Origin: Methylomicrobium lacus LW14
GTDB lineage: Bacteria; Pseudomonadota; Gammaproteobacteria; Methylococcales; Methylomonadaceae
Length of the DNA stretch: 64,000 bases
Assembly: GCF_000527095.1 (NCBI RefSeq)
Contig: NZ_AZUN01000001.1
Coordinates: 3,795,501-3,859,500 of the forward strand
Direction of reading: 5' to 3'
The notes under the pieces were generated by a model. It was not told where the DNA came from and searched no databases. It was given only the letters and a program-made list of their open reading frames with translations. Positions 42,350 through 51,863 of the stretch are shown here, in pieces (the stretch's first letter is position 1; each line of letters begins with the position of its first letter). The translations under genes were made by a program, and so were the position numbers.

Positions 42350-43276
42350 GTGTTGCATTTACCGGTCATGCTGGAAGAGGCGCTTGCGCAATTGGCGGTC
42401 AAGCCTCACGGAATTTATTTGGATTGTACGTTCGGGCGCGGCGGCCATAGCCGGGCGCTGCTGCAGCGGCTGCATGCGGATGGGCGCCTGTTGGCGATCG
42501 ACCGCGATGTGGAAGCGATCGAGTCCGATGCGGCGCAAGATTTGCGGCAGGACAGCCGTTTTCGCTTGTTTCACGGTTGTTTTTCGGAATTGGCCGCGAT
42601 TGTCGAGCGCGCAGGCTTGGTCGGTCAACTCGACGGTATCTTGCTGGACCTCGGCGTTTCTTCGCCGCAGCTGGACAATCCGGACAGGGGCTTCAGCTTC
42701 ATGAAGGACGGCCCTTTGGACATGCGGATGAACAGCAGCATGGGTCCTTCGGCGGCGGACTGGCTGGCGACGGTGGCAGAGAAAGAGTTGGTCCGGGTCT
42801 TGTTCGAATACGGCGAGGAACGCTTTGCTAGGCGCATTGCGAAGGCGATAGTGACCCGCCGGGTAGAAACCCCGATCACAACGACCCGGCAACTGGCCGA
42901 ACTGATTGCCGAGGCGTCGCCGATCATCGAGCGCCACAAGCATCCCGCGACCCGCACGTTCCAGGCGATACGGATCGAAATCAACCACGAGCTGGATGAA
43001 TTGCAGACCGTGCTGCGGCAGGCGGTGCAGGTGTTGAAGCCCGGCGGGCGGCTGGTCGTGATCTCGTTTCATTCACTGGAAGACCGCATCGTCAAACGCT
43101 TCATCCGCAACGAGTCGGGCAGCAAATATGATCCCGGCAGATTGCCGATCAGGGAAAGCGAGATTGAAAAAGGCGTATTGAAAAAAATCGGTTCTTCGAT
43201 CAAGGCCGGTCGGCAAGAAACCGGGCAAAATCCGCGGGCGCGCAGCGCGGTGATGCGGACGGCAGAGAGAGTTTAA
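42350..43276 (+). CDS. rsmH: 16S rRNA (cytosine-1402 N4)-methyltransferase RsmH
   Basis: Protein of 308 residues with a GTG start. It shows PVMLEEALAQL at the N-terminus, YLDCTFGRGGHSRALLQ binding SAM, GILLDLGVSSPQLDNPDRGF, MRMNSS, and VISFHSLEDRIVKRF near residue 240. It N4-methylates C1402 in 16S rRNA, the same base that RsmI 2'-O-methylates. The two genes are only 1.3 kb apart. The stop touches the ftsL start. Confidence 0.97.
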   Translation: MLHLPVMLEEALAQLAVKPHGIYLDCTFGRGGHSRALLQRLHADGRLLAIDRDVEAIESDAAQDLRQDSRFRLFHGCFSELAAIVERAGLVGQLDGILLDLGVSSPQLDNPDRGFSFMKDGPLDMRMNSSMGPSAADWLATVAEKELVRVLFEYGEERFARRIAKAIVTRRVETPITTTRQLAELIAEASPIIERHKHPATRTFQAIRIEINHELDELQTVLRQAVQVLKPGGRLVVISFHSLEDRIVKRFIRNESGSKYDPGRLPIRESEIEKGVLKKIGSSIKAGRQETGQNPRARSAVMRTAERV

Positions 43277-43549
43277 GTGGCGGCATTCAAAAATTTGGCT
43301 ATGGGTGCGTTATTTGCGCTGCTGCTGGCGTCGGCGCTGGCCGCGATTTACAGCAAATACCATTCGCGTCAGGTTTTTATCGAGATTCAGAAACAGGAAA
43401 AGATTCTGGATCAGTATGATGTGGAGTGGGGGCAACTGCAATTGGAGTTGACGACTCAGGCGGATCAAAGCAAGGTCGAACTGAGCGCGCGCGAACAACT
43501 GAAACTGATCATGCCTGAACGCGACAAGATCGTTTATTTGAAACCATGA
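43277..43549 (+). CDS. ftsL: Cell division protein FtsL
   Basis: Protein of 90 residues, bitopic: one membrane helix near residues 8-26 (AMGALFALLLASALAAIYS), then a coiled coil rich in Q, E, L (QKQEKILDQYDVEWGQL) and the end EQLKLIMPERDKIVYL. FtsL forms FtsQLB and activates septal peptidoglycan synthesis. GTG start adjacent to the rsmH stop; four-base overlap with ftsI. Confidence 0.9.
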   Translation: MAAFKNLAMGALFALLLASALAAIYSKYHSRQVFIEIQKQEKILDQYDVEWGQLQLELTTQADQSKVELSAREQLKLIMPERDKIVYLKP

Positions 43550-45384
43550 GAGATTTTCGCGGCAGAGTCAAATCAGGATCGACGCCGGTCGATTGCGAGC
43601 GGAGGAGAAAGCTGCTCGTTTTGTCGGTGCTGGTGTGCATGGCCGTTCTGGTGGTGCGCGCGATCGATTTACAGGTGTTCGACAAGCAGTTCTTGCAGAA
43701 ACAGGGCAATAAAACCTACGTCACCGATGTGGTCGTGCCGGCTTATCGCGGCATGATTCGGGACAGAAACGGCGAACCGTTGGCGGTCAGTACGCCGATG
43801 CAGTCGATCTGGGTGAACGCGAAGGATCATCATCAGGCCGAACAGGACTTCGAGGATGAGCTGAAGAAACGCAAAAAAAGCCCGGAAGAAATCGCGGTGC
43901 GGTTGAAAGATTATCGCGCGACGACCCGGGCCGCAATCCGCGAGATGGAGCGTCTGCTCGATTTGCCGCCGGGAAAAGTCGCCGGCTTGCTGAATGACAA
44001 TCCGAAGCGGCAATTTGCCTACGTGATTCGTCGAATCGAGCCGCCGCGTGCCGAGCAGGTGAAGAACCTGAAGATCGCCGGCGTCAATTTCGACCGCGAA
44101 TTCAAACGCTTTTACCCGGCCGGCGCGGTCTCCGCGCATGTGGTCGGCTTTACCGATCTGAACGACGCCGGCCAGGAAGGCATCGAAAAGGGCTACGAAG
44201 ACGTGTTGAAGGGCGTGCCGGGGCGTAAGCGGGTGATCCGCGACGGCAAGCAGCATATCATCGAGGATGTCGAAAACGTTCGCGATCCGGCGCCGGGGCG
44301 CGATCTGCAATTGAGCATCGATCAGCGCATTCAGTACATTGCCTATAAGGAACTGCAGCGCGCGGTGGCCGAGAATAACGCCAAATCCGCTTCGTTGGTG
44401 GTGCTGGATGCGAAGAATGGCGAGATTCTGGCCGCGGTCAGTTTACCGCCGTTCAATCCGAATGCCCGGGAAGACTTGAAGGAGAATCTTTACCGGAACC
44501 GGGCGATGACCGAGATTTTCGAGCCCGGTTCGACCGTGAAGCCGTTCGTGGTCGCCGCGGCGCTGGATGGCGGCTATGTACGCCCGAATGCGTTGTTCGT
44601 GACCCACGGCGTGTTTCCGATCGGCAAGCATACGGTCCGGGATGTGCATAATTACGGCACGCTGGATTTGACGCATGTGATCAAGAAATCCAGCAATGTC
44701 GCGGTATCGCAGATGGCATTGAAGATGCCGCCGAAATATTTTTGGGGCATTTATAACCAGCTCGGTTTCGGCAAGTCGGCGGAGGCCGGATTTCCGGGCG
44801 AAGCGTCCGGACGGCTGTTGCATTATTCGAAAATGAAGGACTTCGACCGGGCGACGCTATCGTTCGGTTACGGACTCAGCGCCTCGGTTGTGCAACTGGC
44901 GAAATCCTACACCGCGCTGGCCGACGATGGCGTTTTGCATTCGGTCAGTCTGTTGAAACGCGATGAGGATCCGAATCCGGTGCGCGTGTTTTCGGCCAAG
45001 ACCGCCCAAAGCGTGCGCAAGATGATGGAGACCGTGATCATGAAGGACGGCACCGCCTATGAGGCGAGGGTGGATGGCTATACGGTGGCGGGCAAGACCG
45101 GCACGGTCAAGAAGGCCGCCGGCGCGCACGGCTACACCAGCAACAAATATTTCGCGGTATTCGCAGGCATAGCGCCGGCCAGCGACCCGAGGCTGATCAT
45201 CACGGTGATGATCGATGAACCTTCGGCGGGCAAGTATTACGGCGGCCTGGTGTCGGCTCCGGTATTTTCCCGGGTGATGACCGGCGCCTTGCGGGTGCTC
45301 GATATTCCACCGGACAGGGAAGATACGATGCCGATCATGTTGTCTCATAGAAATTCGCCGGCAGACAGCCATGACATTGACTGA
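43546..45384 (+). CDS. ftsI: Peptidoglycan transpeptidase FtsI (PBP3)
   Basis: Protein of 612 residues, division-specific class B penicillin-binding protein. One N-terminal membrane helix (LLVLSVLVCMAVLVVRAIDL), the dimerisation domain with AYRGMIRDRNGEPLAVST, then the transpeptidase domain: FEPGSTVKPF with the nucleophilic Ser and Lys near residue 330, KSSNVAVSQ with the SSN motif, and VAGKTGTVKK with KTGT near 520. It crosslinks septal peptidoglycan with FtsW, encoded downstream. The stop overlaps the murE start by 14 bases. Confidence 0.97.
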   Translation: MRDFRGRVKSGSTPVDCERRRKLLVLSVLVCMAVLVVRAIDLQVFDKQFLQKQGNKTYVTDVVVPAYRGMIRDRNGEPLAVSTPMQSIWVNAKDHHQAEQDFEDELKKRKKSPEEIAVRLKDYRATTRAAIREMERLLDLPPGKVAGLLNDNPKRQFAYVIRRIEPPRAEQVKNLKIAGVNFDREFKRFYPAGAVSAHVVGFTDLNDAGQEGIEKGYEDVLKGVPGRKRVIRDGKQHIIEDVENVRDPAPGRDLQLSIDQRIQYIAYKELQRAVAENNAKSASLVVLDAKNGEILAAVSLPPFNPNAREDLKENLYRNRAMTEIFEPGSTVKPFVVAAALDGGYVRPNALFVTHGVFPIGKHTVRDVHNYGTLDLTHVIKKSSNVAVSQMALKMPPKYFWGIYNQLGFGKSAEAGFPGEASGRLLHYSKMKDFDRATLSFGYGLSASVVQLAKSYTALADDGVLHSVSLLKRDEDPNPVRVFSAKTAQSVRKMMETVIMKDGTAYEARVDGYTVAGKTGTVKKAAGAHGYTSNKYFAVFAGIAPASDPRLIITVMIDEPSAGKYYGGLVSAPVFSRVMTGALRVLDIPPDREDTMPIMLSHRNSPADSHDID

Positions 45385-46840
45385 GTTACTCGCCGCTCCG
45401 ATGGCGCTCCTGCAGGATAGCGAAATCAACGGTCTGACGTTGGATAGCCGGCAGATTGCCCCGGGCGACGCATTCATCGCCTTAGCCGGCGCGAATCAGC
45501 ATGGGTTACAGCATGCGGCGCAGGCACTCGAACGCGGCGCTACAGTCATTCTGTATGATCCGGCGGGCGGCGGGGCCGAACTGGCGGCCGGATTAAACGA
45601 AGCGCGCTTGCTGGCGGTCGAAGATTTGAGCGGGAAACTGGGCGATCTGGCCGCGCGCTTCTACGGCGATCCGTCTGCGGCGATGCGCGTGTTCGGCATT
45701 ACCGGCACCAACGGCAAGACTTCCTGTTCCCAGTTTTTAAGCCAGTTGCTGCCCGCTTGCGGCATCATCGGCACCCTGGGTTGGGGCGAATGGGGCAGGC
45801 TGAACAAGACGCTGAATACCACGCCCGATGCGCTCGCGGTGCAGCGCATGCTGGCCGAACTGTTGAAACAGGGCAAGACATCCGTCGCGATGGAGGTTTC
45901 ATCGCACGGTATCGAACAGGGCCGGGTCAACGGAGTGCATTTTGAGGGCGCGGTATTCACGAATATCAGCCGCGATCATCTCGATTATCACGGCACGATG
46001 GAAGCCTATGTCGCGGCCAAGCTGGCCCTGCTCAGGCAGCCGGGCCTCAAGTTTGCGGCGGTGAATCTGGACGATGACTACAGCGGGCAAATATTGGCCG
46101 CAATGCCGGACAGCGTGACGGTATGGGGACATAGCCGGCAAGGAAAAACCAGCCCTAAGGGCGAAAGCCTAAAGGCCGAGGCTGTCCGACATCAGCCGGA
46201 CGGCATCGAGTTCGATGTGTGCTGGCGCGAGCAGAGTGTGACCGTACAGACGCCGTTGTTTGGGGACTTTAATATCGACAACTGTTTAAGCGTGCTGGCG
46301 GTGCTGCTGGCGATCGGTGAACCGATCGACCGCGCGGTTATCAAATTGCGCGCGCTGATCCCGGTTCAGGGACGCATGGAGCGCTTTGGCGGCGACCGGC
46401 AGCCTTGGGTGTTTGTCGATTACGCGCACACGCCGGATGCGCTTGATAAAGTGTTGGCGAGCGTCAGGCAGCACTGCCGGCAGGACTTATGGATCGTGTT
46501 CGGCTGCGGCGGCAACCGGGACCGGGGCAAGCGCGCCGAAATGGGCGCCGGCGCTTCACGGTGGGCCGACCATGTGATCGTGACCGACGACAATCCGCGT
46601 CACGAAAACGGCCAGCACATCGTGGATGACATCCTGACCGGGTGCCGGAAAGAGCGGGTGCGCGTGATCAGAGACAGAAAACAGGCGATCGAAACGGCCA
46701 TTCTGGAGGCGGGCGCAAACGACTGGATCGTGGTTGCCGGCAAAGGCCATGAAGATTATCAGGAAATCGCCGGCGTGCGCTATCCGTTTAGCGACGCCGA
46801 AGCGGTGCAGAGAGCATTAGAATTGAGGACGACCGATTGA
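45371..46840 (+). CDS. murE: UDP-MurNAc-tripeptide synthetase MurE
   Basis: Protein of 489 residues adding meso-diaminopimelate to UDP-MurNAc-L-Ala-D-Glu. The P-loop GITGTNGKTSCSQFL near residue 111, the central domain ISRDHLDYHGTMEAY, and VTDDNPRHENG near 405, where the DNPR motif is specific for meso-DAP rather than lysine. So the cell wall is of the usual Gram-negative type. It follows ftsI with a 14-base overlap and is ten bases before murF. Confidence 0.97.
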   Translation: MTLTELLAAPMALLQDSEINGLTLDSRQIAPGDAFIALAGANQHGLQHAAQALERGATVILYDPAGGGAELAAGLNEARLLAVEDLSGKLGDLAARFYGDPSAAMRVFGITGTNGKTSCSQFLSQLLPACGIIGTLGWGEWGRLNKTLNTTPDALAVQRMLAELLKQGKTSVAMEVSSHGIEQGRVNGVHFEGAVFTNISRDHLDYHGTMEAYVAAKLALLRQPGLKFAAVNLDDDYSGQILAAMPDSVTVWGHSRQGKTSPKGESLKAEAVRHQPDGIEFDVCWREQSVTVQTPLFGDFNIDNCLSVLAVLLAIGEPIDRAVIKLRALIPVQGRMERFGGDRQPWVFVDYAHTPDALDKVLASVRQHCRQDLWIVFGCGGNRDRGKRAEMGAGASRWADHVIVTDDNPRHENGQHIVDDILTGCRKERVRVIRDRKQAIETAILEAGANDWIVVAGKGHEDYQEIAGVRYPFSDAEAVQRALELRTTD

Positions 46841-46849
46841 GGAACAAGA

Positions 46850-48211
46850 GTGGAAATGCGGTTGAGTGAATGCGCAGAGCTTCTGAACGGGGAGCTGGTC
46901 GGCGGCGATGGCGTCTTCGGATCGGTCAGCATCGATACCCGGACCTTGCAGCCGGGCGAGTTATATATCGCGATTAAGGGCGAACACTTCGACGGCAATG
47001 ACTTTGTCGACCAGGCCGCGCAAAGCGGCGCGGTAGCGGCGGTCGTGCACAGGGGAGTCCACGCGAACATCCCGGCGATTGCGGTCGCGGACACCCATCT
47101 GGCCCTGGCCGAACTGGGCGGCGCCTGGCGCAAGAAGGCCGGCGCGAAAGTCGTCGGCGTGACCGGCAGCAACGGCAAGACGACCGTGAAGGAAATGACT
47201 GCTGCGGTGCTTGGGGCCGCTGGCGAAGTGCTCTATACGAAAGGCAATTTGAACAATGACATCGGCGTGCCGTTGACGCTACTGCGCCTTGCGGAGCGGC
47301 ACCGTTACGCGGTGGTCGAAATGGGCGCCAATCATCCGGGCGAAATCGCCTACACCGCGGCCTATGCCGAGCCGGATGTGGCGATCATCACGAACGCAGG
47401 CCCCGCGCACATCGAGGGTTTCGGCAGCGTCGAAGGGGTGGCCCGGGCCAAGGGCGAGCTGTTTGCGGCGTTGAAGTCGGACGGCGTGGCGATCATCAAC
47501 CGCGATGATGCCTTCTTTGATTACTGGCGTTCGGTGGCGGGCGCGCGCAAGGTTCTGTCTTTCGGTTTGAGCGGCGACAGCGACATTACCGCGGCGGACA
47601 TCAAAACCGAGATCATCGATCATCGGTTCAGGACCCGCTTCATGCTTTCCGCGCCCCAAGGCCGCATGCCTTGCCGTTTGCAGTTGGCAGGCCGGCACAA
47701 CGTGGTGAACGCGTTGGCCGCGGCCGCGGCCGGTCTGGCGCTGGGCCTGGGTCTGGAACAGATCGTAGAGGCCCTGCAGGCGGTCAAGCCGGTCACCGGC
47801 AGGCTGCAGCCTTGGGTCGGCCGCAAAGGCAATATTGTGATCGACGATACCTATAATGCGAACTCGGGTTCGCTGAAGGCCGGGCTCGAGGTGCTGGCCG
47901 GCGTCGGACAAAAGCCCTGGCTGGTGCTGGGCGCGTTTGGTGAGTTGGGTCCCGAGAGCCTGGCTATGCACCGGGACATGGGCGGGTTGATCAAGTCGAG
48001 TGGAGTTGTGCGCCTGCTAGCCACGGGCTCCGATGCCAAGGCCACGGTTGAAGCCTTCGGCAAAGGGGCCTCTTTTTACGAGACTCAGGAAGACCTGATC
48101 GCGGCACTGGAACACGAATTGACGGGTGATGAAACGATCCTGATCAAAGGGTCGAGAATACGTCGGATGGAAAATGTCGCGGCGGCACTGGTGGAAAATT
48201 TTAGAGCGTAA
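46850..48211 (+). CDS. murF: UDP-MurNAc-pentapeptide ligase MurF
   Basis: Protein of 453 residues adding D-Ala-D-Ala to the tripeptide precursor. VVGVTGSNGKTTVKEMTAAV near residue 100 is the P-loop, GNLNNDIGVPLTLL and EMGANHPGEIAY are typical of MurF, and DDTYNANSGSLKAGLEVL lies in the C-terminal domain. A GTG start is used; an ATG two codons later is an alternative. Followed by mraY after three bases. Confidence 0.97.
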   Translation: MEMRLSECAELLNGELVGGDGVFGSVSIDTRTLQPGELYIAIKGEHFDGNDFVDQAAQSGAVAAVVHRGVHANIPAIAVADTHLALAELGGAWRKKAGAKVVGVTGSNGKTTVKEMTAAVLGAAGEVLYTKGNLNNDIGVPLTLLRLAERHRYAVVEMGANHPGEIAYTAAYAEPDVAIITNAGPAHIEGFGSVEGVARAKGELFAALKSDGVAIINRDDAFFDYWRSVAGARKVLSFGLSGDSDITAADIKTEIIDHRFRTRFMLSAPQGRMPCRLQLAGRHNVVNALAAAAAGLALGLGLEQIVEALQAVKPVTGRLQPWVGRKGNIVIDDTYNANSGSLKAGLEVLAGVGQKPWLVLGAFGELGPESLAMHRDMGGLIKSSGVVRLLATGSDAKATVEAFGKGASFYETQEDLIAALEHELTGDETILIKGSRIRRMENVAAALVENFRA

Positions 48212-48214
48212 TCG

Positions 48215-49297
48215 ATGCTACTGTACTTTGCAGATTATTTAATGTCATTTGACAGCGCCTTTCGGGTGTTTCATTACCTGACCTTTAGGGCTATTTTGGG
48301 CTCGTTGACCGCGCTGGCTATTTCATTGCTGTTCGGGCCGCTGATGATCCGCAAGCTGACCCATAAAAACATCGGTCAAAGCATTCGCGAACTGGGTCCC
48401 GAATCGCACTACGAAAAGAAAGGCACGCCGACGATGGGCGGCACGATGATTCTGGTCGCGATCGCGGTCAGCACGTTGCTTTGGGCCGATCTGAGCAACC
48501 ACTATGTCTGGACGATTTTGTTGGTCACGCTCGGTTACGGCATCGTCGGTTTTGTCGATGACTACCGGAAAGTGATCAAGCGCAACAGCGACGGCCTGTC
48601 CGCGAAAGCCAAATATTTCTGGCAGTCGGTGATCGGTTTCGCGGCCGCGGTATTTCTATACAAAACCGCGACCTTGCCTGTCGAAACGCAGTTTTTTGTG
48701 CCGTTCTTCAAGGATGTCGTATTCAACATGGGCTGGCTGTATGTGGTCTTGACTTATTTCGTGATCGTCGGCACCAGCAATGCGGTGAATCTGACCGACG
48801 GCCTGGACGGTCTGGCGATCATGCCGACCGTGATGGTGGCCGGTGGACTCGGCATTTTTGCCTATCTGTCCGGGCACGCGGCGTTCGCGAATTATCTCGC
48901 GATTCCGTTTTTGCCGCATTCCGGCGAACTGCTGGTGTTCTGTTCGGCGCTGATCGGTGCGGGGCTCGGTTTTCTCTGGTTCAACGCCTATCCGGCGATG
49001 GTGTTCATGGGCGATGTCGGCGCACTGGCGCTCGGCGCGGCGCTGGGCCTGTTGGCGGTGATGGTGCGTCAGGAAATCGTGCTGGTGATCATGGGCGGCG
49101 TCTTCGTGATGGAAACCCTGTCGGTGATCATCCAGGTCGCGTCTTTCAAGATGACCGGCAAACGGGTGTTCAAGATGGCGCCGATTCATCATCATTTCGA
49201 ATTGAAAGGCTGGCCCGAGCCGCGTGTGATCGTGCGTTTCTGGATCATCACCGTGGTTCTGGTGCTGATCGGTCTCGCGACCCTGAAACTGCGTTGA
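48215..49297 (+). CDS. mraY: Phospho-MurNAc-pentapeptide transferase MraY
   Basis: Protein of 360 residues with about ten membrane helices. It transfers phospho-MurNAc-pentapeptide to undecaprenyl phosphate, making lipid I. Hallmarks are KKGTPTMGGTMIL near residue 70, FVDDYRKV with the catalytic Asp residues, AVNLTDGLDGLAI near 190 and PIHHHFELKGWPE near 324, the HHHFE loop. Length identical to E. coli MraY (360). Confidence 0.98.
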   Translation: MLLYFADYLMSFDSAFRVFHYLTFRAILGSLTALAISLLFGPLMIRKLTHKNIGQSIRELGPESHYEKKGTPTMGGTMILVAIAVSTLLWADLSNHYVWTILLVTLGYGIVGFVDDYRKVIKRNSDGLSAKAKYFWQSVIGFAAAVFLYKTATLPVETQFFVPFFKDVVFNMGWLYVVLTYFVIVGTSNAVNLTDGLDGLAIMPTVMVAGGLGIFAYLSGHAAFANYLAIPFLPHSGELLVFCSALIGAGLGFLWFNAYPAMVFMGDVGALALGAALGLLAVMVRQEIVLVIMGGVFVMETLSVIIQVASFKMTGKRVFKMAPIHHHFELKGWPEPRVIVRFWIITVVLVLIGLATLKLR

Positions 49298-49320
49298 TGC
49301 CTGTGAGTGAGAGGTGAAGC

Positions 49321-50691
49321 ATGGAAAATGCCCCGACTATTAAAAAACTGATTTCCCGTTTTGCACTGGATCCCCGGCGCGCGAAAGTGCTGGTGGTCGG
49401 CCTCGGCGTAACCGGGCTGTCGGTCGCGAAATATCTTTCAAGGCTCGGCTTCAATTTTGCGGTCGTCGACAGCCGCGACAATCCGCCGTCGCTGAAGGAG
49501 TTTACCGAACAGATGCCGGATGTGCCGATCTTTACCGGCAAATTCAACGAAGAAGCCTTCCAGGTCGCGTCGCATCTGGTGATCAGCCCCGGCGTGGCGC
49601 TGACCGAACCCGCGATCGCTCAGGCGGTTGCGAACGGCTCGGTGATCCTCGGCGACATCGATCTGTTTGCCTGTTCGACGAATGCGCCGATCGTTGCGAT
49701 TACCGGCTCGAACGGCAAGAGCACGGTCACGACGATGCTCGGCGAGATGGCCAAAATTTCGGGCAAGCTGGTCGGCGTCGGCGGCAATCTGGGCACCGCG
49801 GCGCTGGATCTGCTCGAGACGCCGGCGGATTTGTTCGTGCTGGAATTGTCGAGTTTTCAACTCGAAAGAACGACCGCCTTGAATGCAGCCGCCGCGACCG
49901 TGCTGAACATCTCGGCCGATCATCTGGACCGGCACCGGGATGTCGAGGAATATGCCGGCGCCAAGCAACGCGTCTTCGACGGCAACGGGGTGATGGTAAT
50001 CAACGCCGATGATCCTCGCGTCAACGCGATGCGGCGTAAAGGCCGGCGGACTTATGCGTTTTCGATCAAGGAAGCCGCCGATTTCACGCTGGCGAAAATC
50101 GAGGGCGTCGAATGCCTGGTCTACGGCGGCAGAAAGCTGATGGAGTTGTCCGAGCTGCGCCTGGAGGGCCGCCATAATGCCGCCAATGCGCTGGCCGCGC
50201 TGGCGCTGGGGATTGCGGTCGGCTTGGATCCGGACGCCATGTGCGATGCGCTCAGACGTTTCCGGGGGCTGCCGCACCGGATGCAGCGAGTCGGCAAAAT
50301 CAAGGATGTGACCTGGATCAACGACTCGAAGGCGACCAACATCGGCGCCTGCGTCGCGGCGCTGCAAGGCTGCGACCGCAAGGTGGTCCTGCTGGCCGGC
50401 GGCGACGCGAAAGGCGCCGATATGAGTGAATTGCGGCCGGCCGTACAGGAAAAAGTCAAAAGCGTGGTGTTGATGGGCCGGGATGCGGACCTGATCGAAC
50501 AGGCTTTGGCCGGCTGTGTGCCGGCGTACCGCGCGCAAGACATGCAGGAAGCGGTGCGGATTGCGGCCAGTCTGGCCGAGCCCGGCGACGTGGTGTTGCT
50601 GTCTCCGGCCTGCGCGAGCCTCGATCAATATAAAAACTATCAGGAGCGCGGCGAAAAATTCGCCAAAGCGGTCCAGGAACTGCTGGCGTGA
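49321..50691 (+). CDS. murD: UDP-MurNAc-L-alanine:D-glutamate ligase MurD
   Basis: Protein of 456 residues adding D-Glu to UDP-MurNAc-L-Ala. The N-terminal Rossmann motif VLVVGLGVTGLSVAKYL, the P-loop IVAITGSNGKSTVTTML near residue 122, LSSFQLERTTALNA, NISADHLDRH, and the C-terminal TWINDSKATNIGA are those of MurD. The stop overlaps ftsW in four bases. Order mraY-murD-ftsW-murG is the classical dcw layout. Confidence 0.97.
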   Translation: MENAPTIKKLISRFALDPRRAKVLVVGLGVTGLSVAKYLSRLGFNFAVVDSRDNPPSLKEFTEQMPDVPIFTGKFNEEAFQVASHLVISPGVALTEPAIAQAVANGSVILGDIDLFACSTNAPIVAITGSNGKSTVTTMLGEMAKISGKLVGVGGNLGTAALDLLETPADLFVLELSSFQLERTTALNAAAATVLNISADHLDRHRDVEEYAGAKQRVFDGNGVMVINADDPRVNAMRRKGRRTYAFSIKEAADFTLAKIEGVECLVYGGRKLMELSELRLEGRHNAANALAALALGIAVGLDPDAMCDALRRFRGLPHRMQRVGKIKDVTWINDSKATNIGACVAALQGCDRKVVLLAGGDAKGADMSELRPAVQEKVKSVVLMGRDADLIEQALAGCVPAYRAQDMQEAVRIAASLAEPGDVVLLSPACASLDQYKNYQERGEKFAKAVQELLA

Positions 50692-51863
50692 GCACCGAGA
50701 ACCGCCCGCCCAGAGTCAAACGCTGGCATTTCGATTCGGTGCTGCTGCTCACCTCGGTTGGCCTGTTGTTGATCGGCTTCGTGATGGTCACCTCGTCGTC
50801 ATTGCATCTGGGCGTCAAACAGGGCGAGACCTCGCTGCATTATCCGATCCGCCAGCTGGTGCATATCCTGCTCGGGCTCGGCATGGGCTGGGTGATCATG
50901 AAGGTGCCGGTCGGCAAATGGGAAAAAATCGGCCCCTGGTTATTGGCTTTCGGGATGGTATTGCTGACGATCGTGCTGATTCCGGGTCTGGGCGTGAGGG
51001 TCAAGGGCAGTACCCGCTGGCTGACGATAGCCGGCCTCAGGATACAGGTGTCCGAGGCGGTCAAGTTTTTTGCGGTGATCTACATGGCTGGCTACGTGAA
51101 CCGCCGGCAGGCCAAATTGCAGTCATCGGTGATGGGCCTGATCGCGCCGCTCGGCCTGTTCGTGGTGGTTGCGTTATTGTTGCTGATGGAACCTGACCTG
51201 GGTTCCGCGGTGGTGATTTTGTTGATCGTGATCGGCATGCTGTTTCTGGCCGGCGCGCGTTTGTCGATCCTGTTTCCGCTGGGTGTGGTCGGCGTCGTCG
51301 CGTTCGCCTTGCTGGTTTATTTCGAGCCTTACCGGATGAAGCGGATCACCGGCTTTCTGGATCCGTGGGCCGACCCGCTCGGCACCGGCTTCCAATTGGT
51401 ACAGGCGCTGATTTCGTTCGGACGCGGCGAATGGCTCGGCGTCGGTTTGGGCAGCGGCATCCAGAAACTGTTTTATTTGCCCGAGGCGCATACCGACTTC
51501 CTGTTTTCGGTGATCGCCGAGGAGTTGGGATTGCTTGGTGTCGTGACCGTAATCGGACTGTTTGCGCTGTTCTTCTGGCGCACGTTCGAGATCGCGGCCG
51601 CGGCCGAAAAGGCGGGGCAACTGTTTGCGGCGTTTATCGCCTACGGGCTGGGATTGTGGTTCGGTTTCCAGGCCTTTGTGAACATGGGCGTGAATATGGG
51701 CATTTTGCCGACGAAAGGGTTGACGCTACCGCTGATGAGTTACGGCGGCGGCAGTATGATTGTGATGTGTATGGCGGTCGCTTTATTGTTTCGGGTGCAT
51801 ACCGAGATCGCGGAAATTCACGCGAGCACGCCAAAAGGAAAATCGAGATGGCAAAACGCATAG
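50688..51863 (+). CDS. ftsW: Septal peptidoglycan polymerase FtsW
   Basis: Protein of 391 residues with about ten membrane helices of the SEDS family. GVRVKGSTRWLTIAGLRIQ near residue 105, LLLMEPDLGSAVVI near 165, PYRMKRITGFLDPWADPLG near 215 and MGILPTKGLTLPLMSYGG near 340 are diagnostic; the Asp in EPDLG is essential for glycan polymerisation. It partners FtsI. The gene end overlaps the murG start by 16 bases. Confidence 0.97.
   Translation: MSTENRPPRVKRWHFDSVLLLTSVGLLLIGFVMVTSSSLHLGVKQGETSLHYPIRQLVHILLGLGMGWVIMKVPVGKWEKIGPWLLAFGMVLLTIVLIPGLGVRVKGSTRWLTIAGLRIQVSEAVKFFAVIYMAGYVNRRQAKLQSSVMGLIAPLGLFVVVALLLLMEPDLGSAVVILLIVIGMLFLAGARLSILFPLGVVGVVAFALLVYFEPYRMKRITGFLDPWADPLGTGFQLVQALISFGRGEWLGVGLGSGIQKLFYLPEAHTDFLFSVIAEELGLLGVVTVIGLFALFFWRTFEIAAAAEKAGQLFAAFIAYGLGLWFGFQAFVNMGVNMGILPTKGLTLPLMSYGGGSMIVMCMAVALLFRVHTEIAEIHASTPKGKSRWQNA

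Noticed and set aside
49438..50628. 396-codon minus-strand frame opposite murD
   Set aside because: It lies entirely inside murD, which has all MurD motifs.
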